64,000 nt of DNA from Apostichopus japonicus (Eukaryota; Echinodermata; Holothuroidea; Aspidochirotida; Stichopodidae): the NCBI RefSeq assembly GCF_037975245.1, contig NC_092563.1, positions 1,515,001-1,579,000 of the forward strand. Reading direction: 5' to 3'. Positions 38,801 through 61,109 of the stretch are shown here, piece after piece. The translations under genes and the position numbers were made by a program. A model generated the notes under the pieces. That model was given only the letters and a program-made list of their open reading frames with translations. It searched no databases and was not told the origin of the DNA. The stretch's first letter is position 1. Each line of letters opens with the position of its first letter.

Positions 38801-41646
38801 AGAAGATTTACTGCAAAAACACTGAATTTGTAATTCCTACTACACAAGAGATGCTTTAATTATATATTTCCGGTGTCCTTTCATTCTTGTGACACCAATT
38901 TTGAAACAACTGGCTTCTCAATGAAATATCAGCCCAAGAAATTCAGGCTACTTACTGTCCGATTTGACAGTGAATTTCACCATTTACCAGTAGAAAACAA
39001 AGGGCACCAGGCATTTCTCTGCAACCATAGATATATAGAACGTAAAACTAATAGTAATGTGATTAACAAAATTTTGGGAGTCAAAGATTCCTCATGATTA
39101 CCATACCTTATATAATTCTGTATTTACTGCTTTATTATCAGCAGATATTAGGCTGCTCCCAAAAGCCTGCACAGTGTACCTTAACCAATGTGTGATGTAA
39201 TTCATGGAAATGCCAGAGAGAACTCGATTTTAGATATTGTGACATTCTAGGTCTGTGAGGGTAACATCTCTTCATTTGGTTAACTGTGATAGATGATTTC
39301 AATGTGTGGTCAGTTGCAATCTGCAGTGATTTAATATGACTATTTGCAACTCCACTTGGTCTGTTGTATAATCATCTTCACTTCTCTATTTCTGTAAACG
39401 CTCCTGTGAACACTTACAAAATGCGATAAATTCAGGATGAAACCTACAGCTATCATCTTTTATATTTATGTACAGTTTATATCCAACATTTTTGAATATC
39501 TCTGTACCCCATACCAGGCCATGACTAAGTTGGAAAAGAAGAATGAAGAGCTGGAGTTGGAGAATGCTAAATTAGTCGGCCACCAGAACTTCAAGCAGAA
39601 GATACAGTACCATGTGAAACTCAAGGTGGAGAACAATGAGCTGAGAGAGGTAGAGAACTCAACAACCTCTTCTTTGTAATTGCAGCAAGAACTCATTAAC
39701 AACAGCAGGGGATGGTAGAGGACAAACAAGTCCAACCGTTTACCTTTTATTGTGATTGATAGTCCTTGTGTTACTTTTATTGATTATGAAAAACTGCACA
39801 TTTGTGGATGGTTATGGAAGTAGCGGACTACAGCGACATATTTAGTATTACATAATTATGAGGGATTGGACAAAGATATCCAGCTTTTGCTGTATTCCAC
39901 TTTGTTCATCACATAGCCGCTGCCATCTTGACCGGCTGATTAAGTATCGGAAATTTATTCAGGGTGCCATCTTGGGTCGGCATTGTCAAAAGTTCTTTGT
40001 TAGATGGCTAGTTAAGAAGAGTAGTTAAGAAGGGTAATCCCTCCCCAGTGATAAAATATATGTATTTTGTGTCATACAACTGATTCCATGCACATCCAGG
40101 ACTTTGATACAATCTAGCAAAGTTTATTGTTCCACGATGAATTGCATTAACTATTGGATAATATACTACATATATTTATATGGACAGACCTACAAATTTC
40201 ATTAAGAGAGGCATGGCAGAATAATAGATGTTGAGCAGGATGTGATGGAGACCATAAATTCCTGTATTATTTAATTTCTAGCAGTATTGAGGGTTTTAAG
40301 CCGACACTGACTGGCAGAGCATGAGCACACTCAACTCGACCATGGTAATAATGAAAAGTGTCGATAGTTGGTTTAGTCGCAATCCAAATTGTGCATTTGT
40401 TCACGACAAACACATCTGGCAGTAATAAATTTGCATGTGACCTAAACGAGCTCTGGTTATTAACAGCAAACATTCAATCTGTGTCCGGGGGTCAGATGTA
40501 AGTGCATGGGTCTTCCTCAAACACTAGACCACAAAAAGTTTAGAGTCGGGTCGTGAACAGTCCGGCAGTGTACGGCTGGCTTGATACAACATGAATCATG
40601 AATCAATTTGCATACATAACATTGACGGCTTTAAAAAACTTCTTTTGTACATTGTTTTTGTCAAAGAATCCTCATGATTTCCATACCTTATAATAAGGCT
40701 TATATAAGGCTTCTTTTGTACATTGTTCAACAAAACACAATGTTTACTATGTCTGTAGACTATGAAAACAAATTCAGAAATGTACCAAACTTGTTGGGAA
40801 TCAACCATGAATGCTGATTATGATCTCAAAATAAATTTTGATTTGGGACAAAACGTAAACAAATGATGTGGCATTATTGAATTACTCCAATGTGCAATAG
40901 CAAAGAACACTTTTCACGCTGTACAAATGTTGTACCTTTTCTGTGCAACAACACTTGTTATTTCCTCTCTCTAGGCAAGCACTGTAAATGATCGGTAGCA
41001 TGATTTCACAAAAATAACGATTTCACATTGGAAAGGTATAGAGTATAAGGTGATTTAGGGTGCAGGGTAGTTGAGGTGGTGACATAAGTTTGCACTACGG
41101 ATATTTACAATAATTCTTAGTTTGATATGACAATTCAAAGTGAGTTAATTGTATGAAGGGGAGATGGGTATTGAAGGGGTGCTTTAGTCCTACTTGGTGG
41201 ACACATAGTTATTCTTTTGAAAACAGTTTAGGATTTGTCTTTATGAGAATTCATGACCAAAATATACAATTAGTTAAGAAGAAGGTTAAACTATTTTTCT
41301 TGAATCACCTACATAATTGCTTACCTTTTAAAGTAAACAAGCCAAATACAGTTGGAACTCGTCAGATATCAATTTCCATATCCGCTTGAAATTTCTTAAA
41401 ATGATTGTTTCAAAATTCTCCTATAGTTCTCTAGTTTCAATTTATTTGGGTACATCAATTGAGATGTCTTTCTATTTTTTGTTTCTACAGCAACTGAAGA
41501 AATCTCACCAGGATGCCTTTAAGTACAAGCAAGAGCTGGACCATGCCAGACAGAAGCTTGGATTAAGTCCTTTGAAATGGACCAAAGAACAACAACAACC
41601 ACCACTGATGCCTCACAAGGAAAATTGTGACCCTGCAGCGAGCTGA
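10616..41646 (+). CDS. KIF15: Kinesin-12 family motor KIF15, complete
   Basis: Thirty-four coding exons with consistent phases sum to 4230 nt, or 1409 aa plus stop (human KIF15 is 1388 aa). The order is a short N-terminal leader ([15 protein letters not shown]), motor domain about residues 16-359, neck and kinesin-12 linker, a very long discontinuous coiled coil, and a conserved C-terminal block [18 protein letters not shown] near residue 1335. KIF15 is a plus-end-directed spindle motor that crosslinks microtubules and supports bipolarity alongside kinesin-5. The motor has intact P-loop GQTGSGKT (101-108), switch I NRESSRSH (223-230) and switch II DLAGSE (258-263), so it should be active. The start ATG 10616 is chosen because exon 1 plus exon 2 reproduce the family's short N-terminal extension. 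Exon coordinates are given in the three sub-entries. Confidence 0.95.
10740..11130. repeat. Cluster of TAGGCCTA-like words in KIF15 intron 1
   Basis: Between these points the words GCCTAGGC, CTAGGTT, ACCTAGGCTA, AGCCTACC, TAGGCCTAG and TAGGCCTATAG recur about a dozen times in irregular spacing on both strands, with no fixed unit. The same vocabulary reappears at 63510-63570 near the presumed PRPF4B 5' end. It is not a tandem array; it looks like local word enrichment, possibly decayed repeats. The function is unknown. Confidence 0.5.
11941..12412 (+). repeat. 236-bp tandem duplication in KIF15 intron 2
   Basis: Two adjacent copies, 11941-12176 and 12177-12412, differ by only a few substitutions (for example AAACCTACC against AAACGTACC). 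Both begin with the words AGAAAATATTATGCAAACC. The near identity points to a recent duplication. No coding potential is consistent across both copies. Confidence 0.85.
17620..17885 (+). repeat. 65-bp tandem array with internal inverted words, KIF15 intron 11
   Basis: About four units start at 17635, 17699, 17764 and 17829, each beginning TATGGCCAGATAAA and containing TATCTGG further on. Because CCAGATA and TATCTGG are complementary, each unit can fold on itself. The last unit is rearranged and ends in an inverted CCAGATATAAAGCCAGATCTGG-like segment. Confidence 0.8.
21983..23740 (+). repeat. 48-bp minisatellite with higher-order structure, KIF15 intron 17
   Basis: About 1.75 kb of head-to-tail units of 48 bp, recognisable by CACAGGGTGAGAGAGTGCC and the palindromic ATGATCAT. 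A 43-bp variant unit (5-bp deletion, GTCGTCATTGAAG) recurs. From 22391 a block of ten 48-bp units plus one 43-bp unit (523 bp) is repeated from 22914 with the same order of variants, a higher-order repeat. Since 48 is divisible by three, antisense frames stay open for over 200 codons; these are by-products. The last unit ends 18 bp before the acceptor of exon 18 at 23759. Confidence 0.93.
25040..26022 (+). mobile_element. 5'-truncated, broken LINE (CR1/L2/Jockey-like), KIF15 intron 19
   Basis: Translated pieces match the C-terminal part of non-LTR reverse transcriptases: [13 protein letters not shown], then [41 protein letters not shown] and [14 protein letters not shown]. The frame is broken by an in-frame TAA at 25224-25226 and by a frameshift near 25835, after which another frame continues [17 protein letters not shown]. 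The catalytic FADD box is not recognisable. The 3' end carries two copies of CAGGTGAATA (26001-26020), a short-repeat tail usual for this group. The element is in the same direction as KIF15 and cannot be active. Confidence 0.85.
26781..26846. repeat. (TA)n microsatellite, KIF15 intron 20
   Basis: An uninterrupted TA run of about 55 bp followed by TACATACATA. The apparent open frames across it are low-complexity artefacts. Confidence 0.95.
29040..29312 (+). mobile_element. LINE/SINE 3' tail fragment, KIF15 intron 22
   Basis: The stretch ends TAAAGCGCTTTGAGCAGC, GATTATGCGCTATTTAAATA and then a TTATTATTATTAT run, a 3' end shared by many L2/CR1-type LINEs and the SINEs that borrow their tails. 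No reverse transcriptase coding is visible upstream, so it is a 3' fragment or a SINE. It ends about 20 bp before the exon 23 acceptor at 29333. The left edge is uncertain. Confidence 0.55.
29885..31370. other. Insert of unknown type in KIF15 intron 23
   Basis: About 1.5 kb whose base use differs from the flanking intron: the plus strand is rich in A and C with many ACAATAC/ATACAACT words, is poor in T-runs, and has a more GC-rich, CG-containing block at 30960-31300. It starts near a GGGGGGGGG run after AACCGCGGA. Read on the minus strand, a possible left edge TGTAATATGCCG and an AATAAA-type word near the other end would suit an LTR or retroelement piece. I found no confirmed inverted or direct terminal repeat and no protein. 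The class remains open. Confidence 0.35.
32769..33010 (+). repeat. About 24-bp degenerate tandem array before KIF15 exon 26
   Basis: Roughly ten units share TACTCAGAAACATCCAA with variable spacing of TTTAAA-like filler. The array ends about 25 bp upstream of the exon 26 start at 33037, so it includes the likely branch-point area of that intron. Confidence 0.85.
33391..33609 (+). repeat. 73-bp tandem array, three copies, KIF15 intron 26
   Basis: Units start at 33391, 33464 and 33537 with CAGGCACATCAGTGTATGTA and differ at a few positions only. Confidence 0.9.
34270..34885 (+). other. U12-type AT-AC intron of KIF15 (intron 27)
   Basis: The exon preceding it ends ..CTAGAGTC and the intron starts ATATCCTTT at 34270-34278, an exact match to the U12 AT-AC 5' consensus. 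No GT donor there would keep the frame. Near the 3' end, TTCCTTAA (34863-34870) matches the U12 branch-site consensus and lies 15 nt from a terminal AC at 34884-34885. Joining TC to the next exon's T restores a Ser codon and an open coiled-coil frame ([18 protein letters not shown]). An AG six bases further on would also keep frame, but fits branch-point spacing less well. All other junctions in the gene look U2-type. Confidence 0.88.
35233..35782. mobile_element. Non-autonomous hAT-type transposon with 8-bp target duplication, KIF15 intron 28
   Basis: A 534-bp element (35241-35774) begins TAAGGTGACCA and ends TGGTCACCTTA, perfect 11-bp terminal inverted repeats. It is flanked on both sides by the same 8 bp, TTGTATTG (35233-35240 and 35775-35782), a target-site length characteristic of hAT elements. 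The left subterminal region holds three GTCCCCGATT words and the right end a related GTCCCTGATT, like transposase-binding subterminal repeats. There is no transposase coding. The intact duplication suggests a fairly young insertion. Confidence 0.9.
36850..37050 (+). repeat. Two-copy repeat, about 142-bp period, KIF15 intron 30
   Basis: TATCTCCTCTTTCCCAGA followed by GACCACATGTTCTTGAAAGT occurs from 36865 and again from 37007. Both copies are preceded by AGGGGTCAC. The wording (AAGGTCAAAGGTCA, AGGGGTCAC) resembles a dispersed marine-invertebrate repeat, similar in flavour to that at 62.4-62.7 kb. Confidence 0.6.
37631..38030 (+). repeat. 40-bp tandem array, ten copies, KIF15 intron 30
   Basis: Ten almost identical units begin TAAATTCTTA at 40-bp steps from 37631 to 37991, each containing AAGTCGTCATCCTTTGTCCC. 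Two sub-types alternate at the unit end (TGATTAGATT and TGGTTTGATT), so the array grew by copying small blocks. It stops 56 bp before exon 31. There are no unique spacers, so it is not CRISPR-like. Confidence 0.95.
40288..40575. mobile_element. MITE family A, copy 2, KIF15 intron 33
   Basis: Ends AAGCCGACACTGACTGG and, inverted, AAGCCAGCCGTACACTGCCGG-like. The interior shares GCATGTGACCTA and GTTATTAACAGCAAAC with the copy at 1521-1935 (there GGTTAACAGAAAGC). It is shorter (about 290 bp) and more decayed, and non-coding. No target duplication is evident. Confidence 0.6.
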
Positions 41647-43166
41647 CTGCGACAGACATCCACGAATAAACAATCCTAAAGTGATTATACCCGAGAAGAC
41701 AGGGTTACTTATTAATCACTCTCTGTGGTCTCGTCATAAAAGCATCACTGCAATTCCTCCATACGTACCACAAATGTCCAAGATTTTAATCCTGTTTCTG
41801 TTAATGAATATTATTATATAATTGCCTTTACCATTCAGTTTTCACTATTTTAGTACATAAGACAATGATGTAGTGTTTTAGATCAGGTACTATTATTAAG
41901 CGGCAGGTTTAACTGGAGTAAATGTGGGAAAGGTAGATATCAATGTAAATTGTTTTATGCTTGATGAACACAGTGACAATTGTAAACAAAATTGGACTTG
42001 AATGAGTCACATTTGTCTCAAATTGGAACATTTCTAATGTCTATTCTATGAAATCAATTTTCAGTTATACTTTTGAAAGTTCTATTTGGTAATTCACTCG
42101 TATATGAAGCATTCACTCATATATGAAACAGATATAAAACAAAATTAGTTACTTGGGGTCCTGGAGAACAGAACAAGAGTGAACTGAGGGTTGGAAGTTG
42201 GTAAATCAAAATTTAAATTAATTAAAAATTGTTAATTCTGGGTATTATCTTTGGGATTAACATATATATTTTTTCGGGCATTTTATTGAATATGATTCAC
42301 TTGGAGCTGTTTTATTTAATCTCCTTTTAACACAATTTTGGCAATCCTTGCAAGTCATTTTCAGTTAAATTCTAGAAACTGTTTCTTTTTAGAATCCAAT
42401 TGCATCGTAGAGTGAAATGGAAAAGTTGTATTTGGTTTAGGTGTCCCATAGGTTAGGGTTATTACTTATAACGAAACAGCTAAGGAGTTTTAACTCATCA
42501 TCCACGAGGAACATAAAATCATGCAATACAGATGTAATTCACCTAACTCATGCATTTTTATCTTATTTGAGTTTAGTTTTAGTTTTGTTTTAATTTTCGT
42601 TTACCAAGAATCAACTTAAATTGCTCCTTCATCTGGTTATGCAATATTTTTGAAGCCCTAACCCAGAGTTACAGACAATTTTATTGTTAACAGCTGTAGA
42701 TTTCACTGAAATGGGATGTTTTTTGCAACATCATCAGAATTACCTCTAGATATGCCAGGAAGTGTTCAAAACTGTTTTCATCACTCAGACATGTAAATGT
42801 AACAATTACCCTTTATTTTTTTAAGTTTGGATGGTACATTTAAAAATAGAGAATTTTATGGAGTCAGTATTAAAATTTGCAGTATTAGAATTTACCCCAT
42901 TTTTTACATTTACTAGTTGAGTTGCCACTTTTCAAGTATTAAAATAACCAACCCAGATAAAAAGGTACAGCCTTTGGTAATACCACATTGGAAGGTATCC
43001 CCTCTCCCAGGCATTGTCAAATCATCACAGGAGACAGTTCCCAAGATATTTTCAAACCTATTTTTGTCCTACAAGGAGCAGAAATAAGTGCAGTTACAAC
43101 AAGGAGATGTTTCACTTACCCAAGTTCTAAAATCGGGATTCTTAACGCTTAAGATCTCAAAAGAGA

Positions 43167-43217
43167 CTGTTTAACCAGGGAGTTGTTATGGAACATAACA
43201 ACTCCCTGGTTTAACAG
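43167..43217. repeat. 24-bp inverted repeat (hairpin) with 3-nt loop
   Basis: Left arm 43167-43190 starts CTGTTTAACCAGGGAG; right arm 43194-43217 ends CTCCCTGGTTTAACAG. The arms pair with a single mismatched pair and a GAA loop. The transcribed form would be a very stable short hairpin. It lies 1.5 kb after the KIF15 stop, possibly in its 3' UTR. The arms are short and the loop tight for a typical miRNA precursor. Confidence 0.9.
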
Positions 43218-44939
43218 CCATCTTAATTACTACTGTAACAGAACAACATCTTTCTTGAATTGGCATCCACTTCATTTATTAGACACCAGATAATAAAACA
43301 AGCACAACATTATGGCCAAGAGTATGTGTGCTCTTTACTTTCATTACCTTACAATGTCTTCAATTGTCACTGGCTATGGATACAGGCTGTACTTTTTACT
43401 CCGGCAACTTATAGATCACTGAATGACCAAGCATTTGCTTTGCTGTTAATGCCATTAAGAATAAGCAGCCACAATTGCTACCTGTCTCACACAAATGGGA
43501 CACCCTCCCTCCCTCCCCCCCCTCACAAAACAATTCCCCTTACTGGGAGTTAATGCATCTTCCGTAAGCATGGTGAAGCTTGCAAGACCCAGAACCTTAT
43601 AGTAGTAATACTGCCCTCCTAAATATATGCCTCCGCCAATTACAGAGACGTTACCCAGACACAAATATTTAATAAGCTGTTCAAACAGCAACATGAATCG
43701 ACGAATAGAGAATTCCTGACTGTTAAAATCTCAAACCTGAAGATTTGGTAGTTCAACATTAAGTTAAAGACTGATAGAGCATTCATCTCTTGAAAGTGTC
43801 AGGATTCACCGTAGAGCAATTGATTCTCCTTCCATACATAGCTCAGAGGTACGAGCAGCACCAGAAAAGTAGACGGAAAGAAAGCAAATATAAAAAGAAA
43901 AATTAATTTTCAATTTGTAAAAAAAAAAAATCAATTTATTAACAGCTTTACTCTTCTCTTTTTTCTTTCTTTTTTACTCTGCTCATGACCCAAAATACAA
44001 AAGCTGCTTACCTATACTAACAATTTATCATAAAAATATTTAATTAGGAATTGTTATCTGAATCAAACTTAATCACCAGGTTCATGAAATGTGAACAAAA
44101 ATGTTGGAAAAACAAAATCTCTCTCTTAATTTAATATCTTAATGATCAAAATCTCACAGAAATGAAACAAGTGCTTACAATTTATCGTTATAAAATAACT
44201 GAATAATTGGGAATAATTTTGACTACGCAGTACTTAAAAAGAGAAATGTATATACTATTCTACTTTGCCTCAAATAATCACACTTTTCATTTTCTGTTTG
44301 TATCTTTCTGAATGGAATGACAATGTTCAAATGTTTAGTCATACCGGCATGACTACACTACGTACAGGCTTGAAGAAAAACGTATTACAGTTAAAAGAAT
44401 GGACACCATGAACACATCTGATGAAAGCTTGTAGCTTCATCTGTTTCACTAATACCGTATGAATAGTTACACTCTAAGACATGTCACTGTGCTAAAGATT
44501 CATAGATATACTATCACAGAGAATGTAGCAAGGCCATCCATCACACAAAAGCAAATGTTAGGATAACTTGGATTATGAAAAATACTTCTTTTTCTTTCCC
44601 TTTTCCTAAAGGACCAGTTCTTCCACTGATATGAATACTGACATATTCTGTAGAACCAAACCAAGTGTGTTAACTTCAAAGATATCATTGAAACTTTGCA
44701 AGTAATTTACAGAGCCAATGTGGGCGGTTCGACTAAATAGTACATTACCCTTTGATAATACAGGGAGTTGGTAGAGATACCAATCCTTGATCCCTGTTCT
44801 ATCTCCTTCACCAGACTCGCTTTTGTCCAACACCTCGGACAGTTGACGGAGCTACGGAAAATAGGGTGTTCAGAGAGTTACACTAGTATCATATCGTCTA
44901 CAGACTCTTTTGGAACTTTTGCATGGACAGTAACAATGA

Positions 44940-45132
44940 ATATAGATATATATATATATATATATATATCTATATATATATCTATATATATATATATATA
45001 TATCTATATATCTATCTATATATATCTATATATATCTATCTATATATATATCTATATATATATCAATATATATATATATCTATCTATATCTATATATATA
45101 TCTATATTTATATATATATATATATATATTAC
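44940..45132. repeat. TA/TATC microsatellite
   Basis: About 190 bp of TATATA interspersed with TATC words. Tyr/Ile-rich open frames across it are low-complexity artefacts. Confidence 0.95.
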
Positions 45133-46639
45133 CTAGGTTATTTATTTATTTCTCATTTTAGAGAAAACGTTTTCTGGGGTTTTTCTTTCCTCCTCATTTT
45201 AGAGGCAAAGTTTTCTGCTTGAAATGGTGACATATGTTTGGAAACAATTAGTTACTCCCTCAGGAGCCCCATTCATAAAATAATTATGGTTTAATAATTC
45301 CATCTTAATTATCGATATGGCATCCAAAGCAAAAGCTCCAAAATAGTTTGATAAGGTGGTCAAAATTATCGATGCTTAGAGACATCAAAATATGAAATAT
45401 CTAGCATAAGAATGGACTCACTTTGTTTCCCTTTTGTCTTACTACAGAATGACAAATGCCAACCAAATGTTTGTTCTAAGAAAGCAACTTGTTTACGAAG
45501 GTGACTATTTTCAAGCCCAGTAGTGTTCGATTTCCATCTGGGCAATGAGCGAGAAAATTTCAGTTAATATTGTCTTGGCCAAATTCAGTTTGAATCTGTA
45601 ACAAAGTGAGTCCATGCAAACAGCAAATATATTTTTGATGAAACAATTCCTCCCCCCCCCCTTCCCCTATGATTTCAAAAGAAATTACTCAGAATGAGAC
45701 CTGCATTTTCTTGCTGAGAAGTTTAAACCGTTCATGTAGTTTGGTAATACAAATAATACTGAATGAGCCCATAAAAGACAACCTATTTAATTGTTATTTC
45801 AATGCATAAATTGTTGCCAACATGAAAGAACAGAAATTAGGTCTGTGGCTACTAAGTATTATTTTGCATGAACACCTGCTACCAAAGTTAAGAACTGTTT
45901 AGAAAGCAAGTAACTATATCTGACTAGAATTATTCTGCCTGCCTGTTGAACAAAATTAAAATCACTCTGATGAACCACACAGAGTTCTAGTATGACTACA
46001 GCCAGCTCCCAGAGACTACATCAAGAAAAACAAGACAAAGGTTCACACCTTGGACAAATTTACCGACAAACCTTTTGCCCTCGAAATATTAAAACTTTTG
46101 AAAAGGAGAGTAAAAAGGAAACTTTTCATTATGAAACATCATATTTTAAACGTTGAAGACCAAGGTGGGATGTTCAGGTCATACCCCCTCAAATTTTACC
46201 ACCACCACAACTGTGGCTGTATATCATGCCGATCGAATTGAATGCATATAACGGTCTTATCATTTAAGATTTACTTAGGGTGCTCACACATCTTTCCTAA
46301 CCATGGGCTCATGTAGGCCTTCCCTGGCTGAGTTGAAACCATGGCCTCTGCAACACTCCTGAGAAAAGAAAACAGTAGAAACATCATCGTGTTCTTTTAC
46401 AACCATTAGTATTCCCATAAAAAAAAAAATATTAAAAATATGGTAAAGTTTATCTTGCAATTAATTGCCATTTATTGATTCACAATTTTGATAATGGTCA
46501 AGAAGAATGATAAATTCCAATATTCTCAACTGATGACATATTTGTCTGCTGCTTAGCCTAGTTTGAAGAGAGTGACTATCTATGACATTAAATAATGCCA
46601 AACTAGGCAAGTGGAAATGTTTATTTCTGGGATCAATGA

Positions 46640-47260
46640 ACTCATTTGGGATCGGATCTGAGATCACAGAACAAAATCACAGAACAGGGATCAGAGCAGG
46701 CATTGCATCTTGGATGACAGATAACCTGAAATGTGATGACAGATGACATATCTGGGATCATAGAACAGACCTGATCCCTGGGATCACAGGGACAGACCTG
46801 GGATTAGAGCAGGCCTTGCATCTTGGATGACAGATAACCTGAAATGTGATGACAGATGACAAATCTGGGATCATAGAACAGACCTGATCCCTGGGATCAC
46901 AGGGACAGACCTGCGATCAGAGCAGGCCTTGCATCTTGGATGACAGATAACCTGAAATGTGATGACAGATGACAAATCTGGGATCATAGAACAGACCTGA
47001 TCCCTGGGATCACAGGGACAGACCTGCGATCAGAGCAGGCCTTGCATCTTGGATGACATAATCTGAAATGTGATGACAGATGACAAATCTGGGATCATAG
47101 AACAGACCTGATCCCTGGGATCACAGGGACAGACCTGGGATCAGAGCAGGCCTTGCATCTTGGATGAGAGATAACCTGAAATGTGATGACAAATGACAAA
47201 TCTGGGATCATAGAACAGACCTGATCCCTGTTATCACAGGACAGAGATAACATCTGGCAT
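46640..47260 (+). repeat. 113-bp GATC-rich tandem array
   Basis: Five units carry TCTGGGATCATAGAACAGAC at about 46752, 46864, 46977, 47088 and 47201 (period 113, one unit 111). Each unit is itself built of degenerate GGGATCACAG/CAGACCTG words, which continue in decayed form to about 47560. It probably arose by amplification of a shorter ancestral repeat. Confidence 0.9.
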
Positions 47261-47976
47261 CACAGAATGAACCGTTGATATGGAATCACAGGACAAACCT
47301 GAAATCACAAACCTTAAATCTCTGAACCCAAAACAGATCTGATATGTAATACAGAAGACTTAACAACTGGGATCACAAAAGTGATCTGAGGCCACAAAGC
47401 CAACCTTGCATCTGGGATCACAGAGTAGGACCAGACATCTGGAACTCCAGAACAGACCTGGGATCAGAGCAAACTTGGGATCAGACCTGTCATCTAATAA
47501 CAGAAGACTTAACATCTGTGATCACAAAATATACCTAACATATGAGATCATAGAACAGATTTGGGGATCAAAAATTGTACCTGAAGTTGAGAATGGTTTG
47601 GACAACACACTTAAAACTATACCCGATCCAGGATCCCTCTTTAATGTACAATTTGATTTTGTTGGCATAAAATCTGTGGATAAAAATTCACAACGTAGTT
47701 TCGACAAATTGCAAGTGGATGCAACACTAAAAAAACAACCTGAGAAGACAATACAATCTGATATTACAAATAACTGTTCCTGTTAAAATTCTTGCAAATT
47801 AATTCCATAATTGGGAACTTAACAAGAATGTAGTGGGTAACACCTCATGCCTCATGCAATATCTTACATCACTAGCTCATATTTTGTGATCTTTAGTAGG
47901 TTATGTGACCACAATACCAACTGGTAGTTGCACTACTCAGGTTATCATCTAACTATATCTCTCTGCATCTAAGAGT

Positions 47977-61109
<13,133 letters not shown>

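Larger units (their letters stand above)
34886..41646 (+). other. KIF15: KIF15 exons 28-34: distal coiled coil and C-terminus
   Basis: Exons: 34886-34997, 35977-36086, 36303-36416, 38087-38158, 38600-38693, 39518-39649, 41491-41646. Exons 29-32 join in phase 2 (codons split after two bases), all with clean GT-AG ends. Exon 33 carries the family's most conserved tail block ([20 protein letters not shown]). Exon 34 ends with a Gln/Pro-rich stretch and [10 protein letters not shown] before TGA 41644-41646. KIF15 C-terminal regions act in dimer/tetramer formation and self-inhibition in known homologues; this is not visible here. The last intron (39650-41490) contains MITE family A copy 2. Confidence 0.92.
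41647..47976. other. Tail-to-tail intergenic space KIF15 / PRPF4B
   Basis: Both genes end toward this 6.3-kb stretch, so it contains both 3' UTRs. An AATAAA at 41665-41670 is only 19 bp after the KIF15 stop and may be too close to be the main poly(A) signal. No exons were recognised on either strand. It holds a near-perfect hairpin (43167-43217), a TATC-rich microsatellite and a 113-bp tandem array, listed separately. Apparent frames around 47.4-47.8 kb fall in degenerate repeat sequence and look fortuitous. Confidence 0.55.

Noticed and set aside
44768-45222. Tyr/Ile-rich open frames of about 100-120 codons.
   Set aside because: They are translations of the TATC microsatellite.
47406-47786. 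A 126-codon plus-strand frame between KIF15 and PRPF4B.
   Set aside because: It starts inside the decayed GATC-rich repeat, shows no homology I recognise and lacks promoter or splice context.
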